Below are positions 15,687 through 24,736 of a DNA stretch of 47,814 nt, in pieces. Positions within the stretch are counted from its first letter, which is position 1. Every line of letters begins with the position of its first letter. The position numbers and the translations under genes are program-made. Location: contig NZ_CANLBV010000026.1 of NCBI RefSeq assembly GCF_947488985.1, positions 1 through 47,814 of the forward strand, read 5' to 3'. Below the pieces are notes generated by a model that was given only the letters and a program-made list of their open reading frames with translations, did not search any database and had not been told where the DNA came from. The stretch comes from an uncultured Vibrio sp. (lineage in GTDB: Bacteria > Pseudomonadota > Gammaproteobacteria > Enterobacterales > Vibrionaceae).

Positions 15687-16861
15687 TGAAACAGCTATGG
15701 ATATTCGTGGGCGTGTTATTGATGCCCCTCATAACACAAGCGCAAGAGCTATCCCAATATACGGCGATTCGCGTGCAAAAGGCGCATAACCTTGCTCAAG
15801 AAGAGCAGGTTAAGCAGGCGATAGATTTACTGGCGGATTTGGATCTTTCCAAAGGCTACGATAAAGCGTACGTCTCTCGCATGTTGGGTGTGTTTTATTG
15901 GCAAGATGGCAACACCAGCGAGGCAATCAAGCAACTTACTTATGCTGTTGATAGCAATTTGTTGGTCGATGAGCAGGCTTGGATCACCAAACGCATGCTT
16001 GCTGACCTGCTATTGAATGATCAAAAGTTTGAAAAAGCGCTACCACATTATTACCAGCTGGTGAAAACAGCCCCAGAAGTGGAAAAGAAAGAGACGCTTT
16101 GGATGCGAATTGCTCAAGCGGAATACCAGATCGAAAATTGGTCGCAAGTCTTAGTGGCTATTGAGCATCATGATCAGATTAACGCCAAACCTGAGCTGGC
16201 TGCTTTATCGTTGAAATTGGGCGCGCAGTTACAGTTAAAGCAGTGTAAACCTTCCATTCCAACCTTAGAAAGTTTAATTGAACTTCAACCTGGAAAAGGC
16301 AACTGGTGGCGTCAACTGGTCGGTATTCAGTTAAGGTTAGAACGCAATCGAGATGCTTTGAACACCTTAGCTCTTGCCGACCTTCAAGGGATCGAACTTA
16401 AAGATTCAGATCGTAGACTGCTTGCTCAATTGTATGCAAAGCAAGGGATCCCAGAACGCGCAGCACAAGAAATCAGTAAGTTAGGTGAGGCGAATAGTGA
16501 TGTTCAGCTTCTGGCGGAGCAGGCGACTTACTGGCAGGTAGCGAAAGAGTGGGACAAGGCAATTGATGTGTGGACGTTAGCGTCTAAAAAAGACACTCAA
16601 TACCATTGGAATGTGGCTCAGTTACTGGTTCAGCAGGGGTACTATGACCGTGCGTTGGTTGTTTTAGATAAAGTGAAAGACAAGAGCAAGCAGGCCGATG
16701 TGGCTTTGGCGAAAGTACGCTCATGGTATAAGTTGAAGGATCTCAACAAGGCGCTTGCTCAAGCAAAACGTGCCAACAATATTAAACCTTCTTCTGAAGC
16801 GAAAGGCTGGATTAAATACCTTACTCAGCTCAGAACCGTCAGCGATAATGGTAATGCTTAA
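15683..16861 (+). CDS. Secreted TPR protein of the TonB2 cluster
   Basis: A 392-residue protein with a signal peptide (ending near ITQAQ) and repeated helical pairs of TPR type along most of its length. It overlaps the tonB stop by an ATGA, so it belongs to the operon. A TPR protein regularly ends TonB2-type operons in vibrios; its exact role is not known to me, but a periplasmic scaffold is likely. Confidence 0.88.
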   Translation: MMKQLWIFVGVLLMPLITQAQELSQYTAIRVQKAHNLAQEEQVKQAIDLLADLDLSKGYDKAYVSRMLGVFYWQDGNTSEAIKQLTYAVDSNLLVDEQAWITKRMLADLLLNDQKFEKALPHYYQLVKTAPEVEKKETLWMRIAQAEYQIENWSQVLVAIEHHDQINAKPELAALSLKLGAQLQLKQCKPSIPTLESLIELQPGKGNWWRQLVGIQLRLERNRDALNTLALADLQGIELKDSDRRLLAQLYAKQGIPERAAQEISKLGEANSDVQLLAEQATYWQVAKEWDKAIDVWTLASKKDTQYHWNVAQLLVQQGYYDRALVVLDKVKDKSKQADVALAKVRSWYKLKDLNKALAQAKRANNIKPSSEAKGWIKYLTQLRTVSDNGNA

Positions 16862-16890
16862 TCACTTAAAGTGATGAAAATAACACAGCA

Positions 16891-16928
16891 AAAAGGTGTC
16901 ATTTGTTCGTTCAAATGACACCTTTTTT
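16891..16928 (+). terminator. Terminator of the TonB2-type operon
   Basis: AAAAGGTGTCATTTG pairs perfectly with CAAATGACACCTTTT around TTCGTT. It probably also serves the convergent lipoprotein gene. Confidence 0.92.
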
Positions 16929-16973
16929 ATGTACTCGATTCATGCCGATTAAGGGGTTATAGAATACTCTCCG

Positions 16974-17294
16974 CTAGGGGCTACACATCGATCCACTAGG
17001 CGTTGCACTTAGAATAATGCCAGTTTGGTCGGTCACCCAGTTAATGGTGCAGTCACGATAAGGATTTTTAAAGGCATGTAAGATATCGCCATTGTCTAAT
17101 ACTTTCTTGCTCTCAATCCAAGCATAGTTTCGAGACGCCCAAAAACTGATAGGACGTGAGCGCTCGGTTAAATAAAACGCTTGTGCGTCAGTGATATCAG
17201 AGCCGACATACCCTTGAATTCTCTCTTCAGTGCCCGCTATTTTGTTGCTACAGCCTATTGCTAGCACGACAAAAGCCAATATGATAATACGCAT
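16974..17294 (-). CDS. Small predicted lipoprotein
   Basis: A 106-residue protein with a lipobox (VLAIGC, Cys15), so it is probably lipid-anchored in the envelope. The ribosome-binding site AAGGA lies before the ATG. Two more cysteines (in YRDCTINW and SMCSP) may form a disulfide. I do not recognise a family. The 425 bp upstream (17295-17720) show no convincing gene, only Fur-like half-sites. Confidence 0.75.
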   Translation of the reverse strand: MRIIILAFVVLAIGCSNKIAGTEERIQGYVGSDITDAQAFYLTERSRPISFWASRNYAWIESKKVLDNGDILHAFKNPYRDCTINWVTDQTGIILSATPSGSMCSP

Positions 17295-17673
17295 TTAAAA
17301 TCCTTTTAAGCCGGTAAGCCATCTTCAAATCAGTTGTTGCAGTTGTTAGTTCTCTCCTTGAGAACACGGCGTTAACCGAAGAAACCATCACTTCATTCAG
17401 GTCAAGAAAATTATCCCGCCACAAACCGCCTCGACTTGAGTACCTTAAAGTAAAAGCGCACTTGTCTACAGTATGTCGTCTCATGCCGCCACACCTCTCT
17501 TAGATTGAGGCGGTCAATGTAAGCTTGATTATCTTTGACATTTGAATTTATTATCAATTGCTTCTGGTACACGTTAGCAAGAATATGCATTCAGTTCGAC
17601 AACTTCCCTTGTAATGTTATGTAAATTTCCCGATACCGTTCAGCAAACGTAAACAATGTAAATTGAATGCCAA

Positions 17674-17688
17674 TACGAATGATTATCA
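17674..17688 (+). promoter_or_regulatory. Fur-like site before the metal-uptake cluster
   Basis: TACGAATGATTATCA has a perfect right half (ATTATCA) and a partial left half of the 7-1-7 Fur core. It ends 40 bp before the first gene. A second ATTATCA half-site is at 17550-17556. Confidence 0.5.
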
Positions 17689-17728
17689 ACTAAATTACCA
17701 GCCATGAAATTCTTAGGTATTGGTTTGT

Positions 17729-18358
17729 ATGTTGTTAAAAAGTAGGGTGGTTCAGTCTTGGGCTCGTCGACTTCATATTTATATTTCAATGGCACTTCTG
17801 TTCGTTGTTCTTTTTTTCTCAGTGACAGGCATCACCCTAAATCGCCCTGAGCTATTTGAATCAGGTCAGCCCAAGATCCAACACTTGATGTTAACGCTTC
17901 CTAGCCATGTATTTATGATCCAAGACGGCCGTTTAACAGCGGATGAAGCCGCTTTTGAGATGTTTCTTTTCGATGAGGCTAACCTTTCCGGAGTGCCCTC
18001 TGGATTAGACATTTATGCCGAGATAGAAGAAGGCGAGTTGCTGATCGGTGAAGTGTCGATGGACTTTAAAGGCCCAGGTTATAACGCCTCGGTGTTTGTC
18101 GATGTCACCTCTGAGACAGTAGAAGTAGAGACAACCCATTACGGCATCATCGCGTTATTGAACGATCTACATAAAGGACGCAATAGCGGTGACGTTTGGA
18201 AGTGGTTTCTTGATGTCACTGCGCTACTGATGATCTTCTTTGTCCTTACCGGCGTCTGCTTGCTCTTACCCAAGAAAAAGACACTCAATACCTCCAGTCA
18301 ATGGACGGTAATTGGCTCGGTGATTTCACTGACTATCTATTTTGTCGCTGTACCTTAA
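17729..18358 (+). CDS. PepSY-associated transmembrane protein
   Basis: About 209 residues with an N-terminal membrane helix (WARRLHIYIS onward), a periplasmic domain and two C-terminal helices near 165-185 and 190-208. The arrangement and the RRLH...TGITLN motif fit PepSY_TM proteins, some of which act as membrane ferric reductases or in siderophore use. The ATG at 17729 is chosen over the in-frame TTG at 17720. It opens the metal-uptake cluster. Confidence 0.8.
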   Translation: MLLKSRVVQSWARRLHIYISMALLFVVLFFSVTGITLNRPELFESGQPKIQHLMLTLPSHVFMIQDGRLTADEAAFEMFLFDEANLSGVPSGLDIYAEIEEGELLIGEVSMDFKGPGYNASVFVDVTSETVEVETTHYGIIALLNDLHKGRNSGDVWKWFLDVTALLMIFFVLTGVCLLLPKKKTLNTSSQWTVIGSVISLTIYFVAVP

Positions 18359-18504
18359 CCTTTTCTTCAATATTCGCTGACGAGCACGGTCGGATCAGCG
18401 TGAAGTGGAATAAAGGATAAATGGATTTAAAGGCTTTTAGCATTTCTAAAGGCTTGCCAAGCAAATTCTACGACTTGTTAAGCAGATTTTAAGGGTTGCT
18501 AAAT

Positions 18505-19023
18505 ATGAAAAAAATGAACTGGAGTAAGGCGATTATTGCTTTATCTCTGTTACCAAGCCTCGGGATGGCGCAGCCGCTTCCTGAGACGGCAAAGCTGGAT
18601 GTGAGCTTTGAGCTAGCGAAAATTGAGACCTCTATGTATGCGCGTCCTTATGTGGCGGTATGGGTTGAAAATAGCGAAAGAGAATCGGTAAGAACCATCG
18701 AACTCTGGGTCGGTAAAGACGAATGGCTGAAAGATCTCCGTAGTTGGTGGCGCAAGGTCGGACGTTACGATCGTGAGCTGGTCGATGCAGTGACTTCAGC
18801 GACGCGCCCTGCGGGTCAGTATCGTTTTGTTTGGGATGGTAAGAGTGATGATGGCCAAACTCTAGAACAGGGTGAATACACCGTTCATATTGAGGTAGTG
18901 CGTGAACACGGTGGTCGAAATTACCTTCGTCAAAAAGTATCACTTACGGATGCCAATGCCACTTATGAGTTAGCGGCAACTGAAGAGACGGGTGAAATCA
19001 CGCTGAGCTACATCGTTAAATAG
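18505..19023 (+). CDS. DUF2271 family periplasmic protein
   Basis: A 172-residue protein with signal peptide (cleavage likely after LGMA) and a beta-rich DUF2271 domain. It shows a FlgD-like FVWDGKSDDGQTLEQGEYTV motif. DUF2271 genes often accompany PepSY-type membrane proteins. The ATG at 18505 with AAGGG 9 nt upstream is preferred to the TTG at 18496. Function unknown; it probably works with its upstream neighbour in the periplasm. Confidence 0.82.
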   Translation: MKKMNWSKAIIALSLLPSLGMAQPLPETAKLDVSFELAKIETSMYARPYVAVWVENSERESVRTIELWVGKDEWLKDLRSWWRKVGRYDRELVDAVTSATRPAGQYRFVWDGKSDDGQTLEQGEYTVHIEVVREHGGRNYLRQKVSLTDANATYELAATEETGEITLSYIVK

Positions 19024-19149
19024 GTAACGCAAGTAGTAATACAATGAATCGTGAGGGTGATTTGCAAGTAAGGAAAGCCCCGGCGGTTGCTATCGTAGGC
19101 TTGGATTGAGCAGCGCGATAAACAATGATAAATAATGGAATTGACCATA

Positions 19150-19983
19150 ATGAAACAGAAAAAAATCAAGGCGCTAGTACTGACGAGTGTCATGGCATTC
19201 GGCCTATCGGCAACCACAACGGCACACGCTCACCCTCGCTGGGTATTGCCTTCTCACTTTACCGTTTCTAAAGAAGGCGGTGATTGGCTAACGTTCGACG
19301 TGACTGCATCTCACGGTACGTTCGTGTTTGATAAACCCGCGGGCAGCGAAAATGCAAAAGTGATCATGCCAGATGGTCGTAGTGAACATCCAAACTTTGT
19401 TGTTCGCGGCAAGCGCCGTTCCATGTTCGATTTCTTCTTTGAAGACGAAGGCACGCACAAAGTGACGGTCAATGGCGTACCGTCTTATTTCACACAATAT
19501 AAAGCAGGCCCTCGTGACACCATGAAACGCCTTAGAGCAAACAAGGCGGAGCGCGATGCTCTGCTGCCAAACGAATCTCGTGACGTAATCACGTTATTGA
19601 GCTTTAGCCGAGTGGAAAGCTACATCACAGTAGGTAAACCATCGGATTCTGCATTCAAGATTGACGGTAAACTCCTTGAAATGAAGCCAATTACGCACCC
19701 TTCAGACATCATCGAAGGCGAACCGGCCACGTTCCAGTTCTTCTATAACGGTGAGATTCAAAAGGGTGTCAAAGTTGACATCACCCGTGATGGTACGCTT
19801 TACCGTAACCACCAAGAACAAATTGATGTGGTGAGTGATGACAATGGCGAAATTACTTTCACGCCAGATGTTGCAGGTCGTTATGTGATGAAGGCGAGTC
19901 ACAAAGGTGAGCTGGTTGATAACTCGTTGGCAGACAAAGCAATGTCGAGCGTTCACCTGACATTTGAAGCGCTGCTTCAGTAA
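19150..19983 (+). CDS. DUF4198 (NikM-like) periplasmic protein with predicted N-terminal His
   Basis: A 277-residue secreted protein. The signal peptide ends TTTAHA, so the mature protein would begin His28-Pro-Arg-Trp, a candidate metal-binding N terminus. The DUF4198 domain fills the rest and ends in a beta-sandwich-like region (DDNGEITFTPDVAGRYVMKA). DUF4198 proteins occur near nickel, cobalt and other metal transporters. The ATG at 19150 places the signal sequence correctly. Confidence 0.85.
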   Translation: MKQKKIKALVLTSVMAFGLSATTTAHAHPRWVLPSHFTVSKEGGDWLTFDVTASHGTFVFDKPAGSENAKVIMPDGRSEHPNFVVRGKRRSMFDFFFEDEGTHKVTVNGVPSYFTQYKAGPRDTMKRLRANKAERDALLPNESRDVITLLSFSRVESYITVGKPSDSAFKIDGKLLEMKPITHPSDIIEGEPATFQFFYNGEIQKGVKVDITRDGTLYRNHQEQIDVVSDDNGEITFTPDVAGRYVMKASHKGELVDNSLADKAMSSVHLTFEALLQ

Positions 19984-20090
19984 TTGGTTTTATCGGAAGT
20001 TCCCTGATTTATTAACAACACGAGGGCTCATTTGAGTCCTTTATCGCTCAGTTGATGACTGCGAATAAGCATTGTGGCTAGGTTCTGATC

Positions 20091-20420
20091 ATGAAGATAA
20101 AAACAAAATTCAATTCGATATTGACTCCCTGCTTGGCGCTGGGTTTCGCTGCGCTACCTGCGCATGCTCATTTCCCATTGATGAGCTGCTGGTTTGAAGG
20201 GCAAACGGTGGCCTGTGAAGCTGGTTACTCCGATGGGAGCAAAGCGGTCGATTATGCGGTTGATATGTACGACTACGACGATAACTTGATTGTAAAAGAG
20301 ATGACTGATAAGCGATCTATTGTTGAATTTGCTAACCCTGATACTGACTTTTACCTTGTGTTTGATTCAGGCCACGAGTTTCCGGTTGAGGTCGATGTTG
20401 TTGAGATAAGTGAAAAATGA
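20091..20420 (+). CDS. Small secreted protein with predicted N-terminal His
   Basis: 109 residues. The signal peptide ends PAHA, leaving a mature N terminus His27-Phe-Pro-Leu. Cys33 and Cys42 flank an aromatic turn and may form a disulfide or bind metal. The rest is acidic (YDYDD). I recognise no named family. The stop overlaps the next start (ATGA), and position between DUF4198 and an ABC transporter suggests a metal-handling role. Confidence 0.75.
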   Translation: MKIKTKFNSILTPCLALGFAALPAHAHFPLMSCWFEGQTVACEAGYSDGSKAVDYAVDMYDYDDNLIVKEMTDKRSIVEFANPDTDFYLVFDSGHEFPVEVDVVEISEK

Positions 20421-21049
20421 TAATCCAAGGTGTACACGCAGACACGGGTGGCAGAGAAGGGAAATGGGTCGGGCTGATCATTGTCTTTATCCTCTGTTTT
20501 GCCACCGTTGCCATCCCATTTCATCAAGCCGAATCCAAGATTGAAGTCCTCCTTGATCACCAAGTATTGGTCACGGATATCAAACAAGAGAACTTGGCGA
20601 TGCTATCAGAGCTGCGTTTAGCTCATGAAGAAATTCGTGATCTGCGTATCGATTCAGAGGGCGAGTGGCCAAGTGTCACATCACTAAAAAATCAATGGGT
20701 CGCCCCATTTGTTGAAGACCCAAGCTGGAAACGCAAAGGCTCTCATGTTTGGCGATTGGACGAGCGTGGTTACTATTTTGCGATACCAAATGAACCTTCG
20801 ATATCAAATGAACATGCTGCACCAAGTGAATTTGCTACATCAAGCGAGTATGCTCCAGTAAATAAACATAGCTTTGCGGGTTCCTTTATTTTGAACGCGA
20901 ACAGCGTCTCTCCTGAAATCTGGGTTTTCTTGGATGGTTTTGCCAACCCCCCCGCTCATTTTGATGAGAATACATTGGCATCAGCAGGCTGGAAGCTGGT
21001 GGTGAACGAGTCAGAAGTCGTTGACCAGCATGCTGCCTCTTATCATTAA
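20417..21049 (+). CDS. DUF6162-like membrane-anchored protein
   Basis: 210 residues: a short cytoplasmic start, one membrane helix at about 17-36, a helical segment, and a periplasmic domain. A low-complexity insert of near-repeats (EPSISNEHAA, PSEFATSSEYAP) covers residues about 127-152. The family name is from memory and less certain. It is translationally coupled to the gene before and is followed by the metal ABC transporter. Confidence 0.65.
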   Translation: MIIQGVHADTGGREGKWVGLIIVFILCFATVAIPFHQAESKIEVLLDHQVLVTDIKQENLAMLSELRLAHEEIRDLRIDSEGEWPSVTSLKNQWVAPFVEDPSWKRKGSHVWRLDERGYYFAIPNEPSISNEHAAPSEFATSSEYAPVNKHSFAGSFILNANSVSPEIWVFLDGFANPPAHFDENTLASAGWKLVVNESEVVDQHAASYH

Positions 21050-21116
21050 ACTATCTGGCTTAAACGTAGAAACAATCCGGCTTACAAAAATGCTCACAAA
21101 TAATAAGAGATTTACT

Positions 21117-22053
21117 ATGCGAATTATGACTCTGTTGATGTCCTTATTAGCGGTGTTATTGGCACCCATTGCATTGGCAAAAGAATATAAGATTGACAGC
21201 GATAAGTTGACGATAGGTATCACCCTCCAACCTTACTACAGCTACGTAAAAGCCGTGGTCGGTGATAAAGTCAATATTCTGCCTTTAGTGGATGCAGGTT
21301 TTAATCCGCACAACTATTTACCACAGCCGAATGACTTGAAGCGATTGAGCCAAATGGACGCTATTGTGGTCAACGGCATTGGCCATGACGACTTTGCACT
21401 CAAAGTGATTTCAGCAGCACAACGTAATGATTTAGTTGTGATAAAGGCCAACAAAGATGTGCCTTTGCTGCCTGCGTTAGGTCAGTCTGTTGGTCAAGGT
21501 GCCGTTAACCCGCATACCTTTGTAGGGCTTTCTACAACCATTCAAAATGGTGTACACCATCGCGAGCGAAGTCTCGAAGCTCGACCCAGATAACGCGGTT
21601 TATTATCGTAAAAATGCCCGTCAATACGCTAAGCAATTTCGCTTTATGAAGCGTGACGCGATGTTGTCACTTGGCGAGCTTGATACATCAGGCATGAAGG
21701 TCGCGACTACTCATAACGCGTATGGTTATATTCTGCAAGAGTTCGGCGTTGATGTAGCAGCAGTGATTGAGCCTGCACACGGTGTCGAGCCAAGTGCTAG
21801 CCAGTTAAAAGAAACGATAGAAAAGATCCGCGCCTCAGACATTGATGTGCTGTTTTACGAGCTGAACATGCCAAACCGTTTCGTCGATACCATTGAAGCG
21901 GAAACTGGCGTACAGCTTTACCGTTTTTCACACATGACGCACGGTGAATATCAAGACGACAAAGTTGAAGTTGAGATGAAGAGCAACCTAGAAACCTTGA
22001 TTGAAGCGATGAAATTTGCTGCGGATAATCAAGCTCAAAGCGGGAATGCATAA
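21117..22053 (+). pseudogene. Metal ABC transporter substrate-binding protein (ZnuA/TroA-like), frameshifted
   Basis: Two frames together give one cluster-9 metal-binding protein of 311 residues. The first frame has the signal peptide (ending PIALA) and likely ligand histidines in FNPHNYLPQP, GIGHDDF and NPHTF. It runs off frame at 21544-21547 and stops at 21595. The second frame resumes with VYTIASEVSKLDP and carries THNAYGY and EPAHGVEPSASQL. Removing one A from AAAA at 21544-21547 joins them exactly. Such proteins bring Zn, Mn or Fe to the transporter. As it stands the gene would give a 158-residue truncated product. Confidence 0.85.
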
Positions 22054-22787
22054 TGCTAGGCCCATCGATTTCAATCCATCAACTTGGTCTGCAATACGGC
22101 AATAACGTTATCCTTGATGATATCTCACTTGAGCTTCAAGCTGGTCAGTGTCATGTGATCATGGGACCAAATGGTGGTGGTAAAACATCGCTGTTGCGCT
22201 CGGTGCTTGGTCTTACTCCGTTTTCAGGTCAAATCAATATTCAGTGGCCAGATAAGCCAAGTATTGGGTATGTTCCGCAAAAAGCGGCGTTCGAGTCGAG
22301 CTTACCTCTAACGGTGATGGACTTCGTTCTGCTTAACCAAACTCGAACTCCGCTATTTTGGCGTCGTAAATCCAAGCAGTTGGATCTGGCATTAGCACAA
22401 CTTGATCGCGTGGGGATGGCGACTCGTAGCGACCGTCGTATGGGGCAGTTATCAGGTGGTGAACAGCAACGCGTGCTGTTTGCTCAAGCTTTATTGGATA
22501 ACCCAAGTTTATTGGTGTTGGACGAACCCACCACAGGTATGGACGAGCAGGGCGTTCGTTATCTTGAATCGCTGATTGGTGAATGTGTCGATGAAGGCCG
22601 TACCATTGTTGCGGTTCATCATGATGTCACCGCCGTACGTCGACTCGACGCAAACGTACACGTTGTCAATCGATTGTTGGTTGAAAGCGGCCCTCATCAG
22701 CAAGTGCTGCATCCAAGTAAAATCGAGCGATTATTCCAGCATTACAGCAGCGGTGCTACCTTGGCTCAATCGAAGGAGGTAGCGTAA
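22053..22787 (+). CDS. Metal ABC transporter ATP-binding protein
   Basis: A 244-residue ATPase of the ZnuC/MntB type. Walker A GPNGGGKTS (near 39-47), signature LSGGEQQR, Walker B LLVLDEPTTGMD, and the H-loop HHDV are all intact. It powers metal uptake through the adjoining permease. One-base overlaps with the genes on both sides show tight coupling, so frameshifts in the neighbours probably affect its expression too. Confidence 0.92.
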   Translation: MLGPSISIHQLGLQYGNNVILDDISLELQAGQCHVIMGPNGGGKTSLLRSVLGLTPFSGQINIQWPDKPSIGYVPQKAAFESSLPLTVMDFVLLNQTRTPLFWRRKSKQLDLALAQLDRVGMATRSDRRMGQLSGGEQQRVLFAQALLDNPSLLVLDEPTTGMDEQGVRYLESLIGECVDEGRTIVAVHHDVTAVRRLDANVHVVNRLLVESGPHQQVLHPSKIERLFQHYSSGATLAQSKEVA

Positions 22788-23661
22788 TGGAATGGTTACG
22801 ACACCTTGCTCTCAGTGGAGTTGAGGCGGGCTGGTTATCCGACAGTTTCATGTATGCCTTCATGGTCAATGCCTTGGCGCCGCTCTATTGCTTGGCCCAT
22901 TATTAGGTGGGCTTGGCACCTTAGTGATTGCCAAGCGTTTGGCATTTTTCTCCGAAGCGGTCGGTCACGCGGCGCTAACCGGTATTGCCATTGGTGTGTT
23001 GCTTGGTGAGCCGCCAGAAAACCCAATTATTGGCCTGTTTAGCTTTTGTATGATCTTCGCGCTGCTTCTTCATTTTGTAAGAAACAGAACTAATGTGCCA
23101 TACGATACCTTGGTCGGTGTTTTTCTTGCGCTGGCGTTAGCGGTCGGTGCGGTATTGCTGATGTACGTCGCACGTAAGATCAATATCCACATGCTGGAAA
23201 ACGTCCTGTTTGGCTCGATTCTCACCGTGACCGACCAAGACTTAGCGATTCTCGCAGTCAGTTGTGCATTGATCATTTTATTCTTGATACCAACATTCAA
23301 TCGTATTCTTCTAACTTGTATCAGCCCTGATATTGCCAAAGTGCGTGGGTATAACACCTGCTTCTACGACTACTTGTTCGTCATGATGATCACTTTAGTG
23401 ACGATAGCTGCGGTGAAGATTGTCGGAGCGGTTTTGGTTGGAGCATTGTTGCTGATCCCAGGGGCGACGGCTCGATTGCTGACCAAGCGAATGGGCAGCT
23501 TTGTTTTATTGTCTGCACTGTTGGCAACCATCGCCTGCTTAGTTGGCACAATACTGCCTATGGAGCTCAAATTGCCCGTGCCATCGGGTGCTTCAATCAT
23601 CATCGTTTCTGCGACATTTTTCCTTGCGGCAACGCTATATAGAATTGTAAAAAAGGCATAG
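22787..23661 (+). pseudogene. Metal ABC transporter permease (ZnuB-like), frameshifted
   Basis: The first frame from ATG 22787 encodes MEWLRHLALSGVEAGWLSDS and on to MVNAL, then stops at 22903. The second frame continues with ALLLGPLLGGLGTLVIAKRL and the rest of an ABC-3 family permease with about eight helices. The break lies at 22877-22881 and needs one added base; corrected, the protein has 291 residues. The stop overlaps nothing downstream, and the next gene starts 2 bp later. A shortened product could start at an internal TTG (22888), but it would lack the first helix. Confidence 0.83.
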
Positions 23662-23663
23662 TC

Positions 23664-24590
23664 ATGACTTGTTTAATCCATCGTCTCTTAAGTTCAGTCA
23701 AAGCAACGATTCAAATGAGTGCATTTGGCAGTATGTTGTTGCTAGGTGGCTCAATGGTGTCTGTTAATACCCATGCTGAGGATATCCTCACCAGTACACC
23801 CGTGACTTATGCATTGGCGACAGAGCTAACCCAAGGCACCGACATTACAACAGAGTACCTACCTCCAAAACGCTACGGTATTGGTAGGCTGCCGAATTGG
23901 TTTGCCACTAAAGGTGCAGGAAAGGTGTTGAAGTCGGGTCAAAAGGCGACGGTAGCCGTAACCTTGTCGCCCATCTGGCAAGATGATCCAACCTTTATTT
24001 ACGCTCGGCAAGGCAACGTCCGATTGGTTGAGGTTGACGCAGCGCAAGCGATCACACCGCGTGCGCAAGGCGTGGCGGCGCTGACTTTAGCCAATGGTGA
24101 GGTGTCTAAATACGCGTGGTTAAACCCAACCAACTTAACGCGCATGGCAGCCATTGTCGTTGATGACTTTAAACGATTGTGGCCAGCACATGCTGACACT
24201 ATCGATAGCAACCTGCAACGTGTCACATTGCAGGTACGTGAACTGATTAGCCAGCAACAAGCGGTTTTATTGGATAACGAAGTTGATTCTGTTTTGTTGC
24301 TTTCACAAAGCTTGGAAGACTTTGCTTCTGGTAGTCAACTGTTTGTTGAAGCACGGATGTTTAAAGCGGAACTGGAATGGACAGAGCAAGACAAAGCCAA
24401 ACTTAAAGCAATCTTTTTACAAGATGACGTACTATGGTTAGTGACCGCGAAAAAGCCAAGCAATTTGATTAAGTCTTTAGTGCCTAACGACCGAATCCTC
24501 GTGGTCGATTCCGTTGACCGTTGGGGAAGTTCAGGCATTACCACACAAACGCCGTTTACACGCTGGGAAGTGAGGCCGTTTAAGGGTTAG
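23664..24590 (+). CDS. Second, divergent metal-binding-protein-like component
   Basis: A 308-residue secreted protein with a signal sequence (ending NTHA, about residue 38) and a TroA/ZnuA-like layout. It lacks the usual histidines: the first ligand loop reads LPPKRYGIGRLPNW (66-79), and the usual P-H-x-W segment is KYAWLNPTN (149-157). It may bind metal differently, bind a complex, or assist the first binding protein. It is the last gene of the cluster, followed by a terminator. Confidence 0.75.
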   Translation: MTCLIHRLLSSVKATIQMSAFGSMLLLGGSMVSVNTHAEDILTSTPVTYALATELTQGTDITTEYLPPKRYGIGRLPNWFATKGAGKVLKSGQKATVAVTLSPIWQDDPTFIYARQGNVRLVEVDAAQAITPRAQGVAALTLANGEVSKYAWLNPTNLTRMAAIVVDDFKRLWPAHADTIDSNLQRVTLQVRELISQQQAVLLDNEVDSVLLLSQSLEDFASGSQLFVEARMFKAELEWTEQDKAKLKAIFLQDDVLWLVTAKKPSNLIKSLVPNDRILVVDSVDRWGSSGITTQTPFTRWEVRPFKG

Positions 24591-24646
24591 CGTTTAAGAG
24601 GTAGCGTTTTGACGGACTAACTCGCGAGAGAATAAATAGCGCGATC

Positions 24647-24677
24647 AAAAAAGCAGCCTCTATTTAGGCTGCTTTTT
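24647..24677. terminator. Bidirectional terminator
   Basis: AAAAAAGCAGCC pairs with GGCTGCTTTTT around a short loop. It separates the metal cluster from the convergent DUF2986 gene. Confidence 0.92.
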
Positions 24678-24736
24678 AGTGCTTGTCCGTTGGCTCTGGG
24701 CGGAGTCTTTGGCCAAAGAGATATAGAGTAAAGTGC

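Noticed and set aside
17248..17484. Minus-strand 78-codon ORF upstream of the lipoprotein
   Set aside because: No ribosome-binding site, no domain and overlap with the lipoprotein start.
21544..21550. Programmed ribosomal frameshift in the binding protein
   Set aside because: C-AAA-AT is not a canonical slippery heptamer and I see no stimulating structure. A simple one-base insertion explains it, and a second lesion occurs in the permease.
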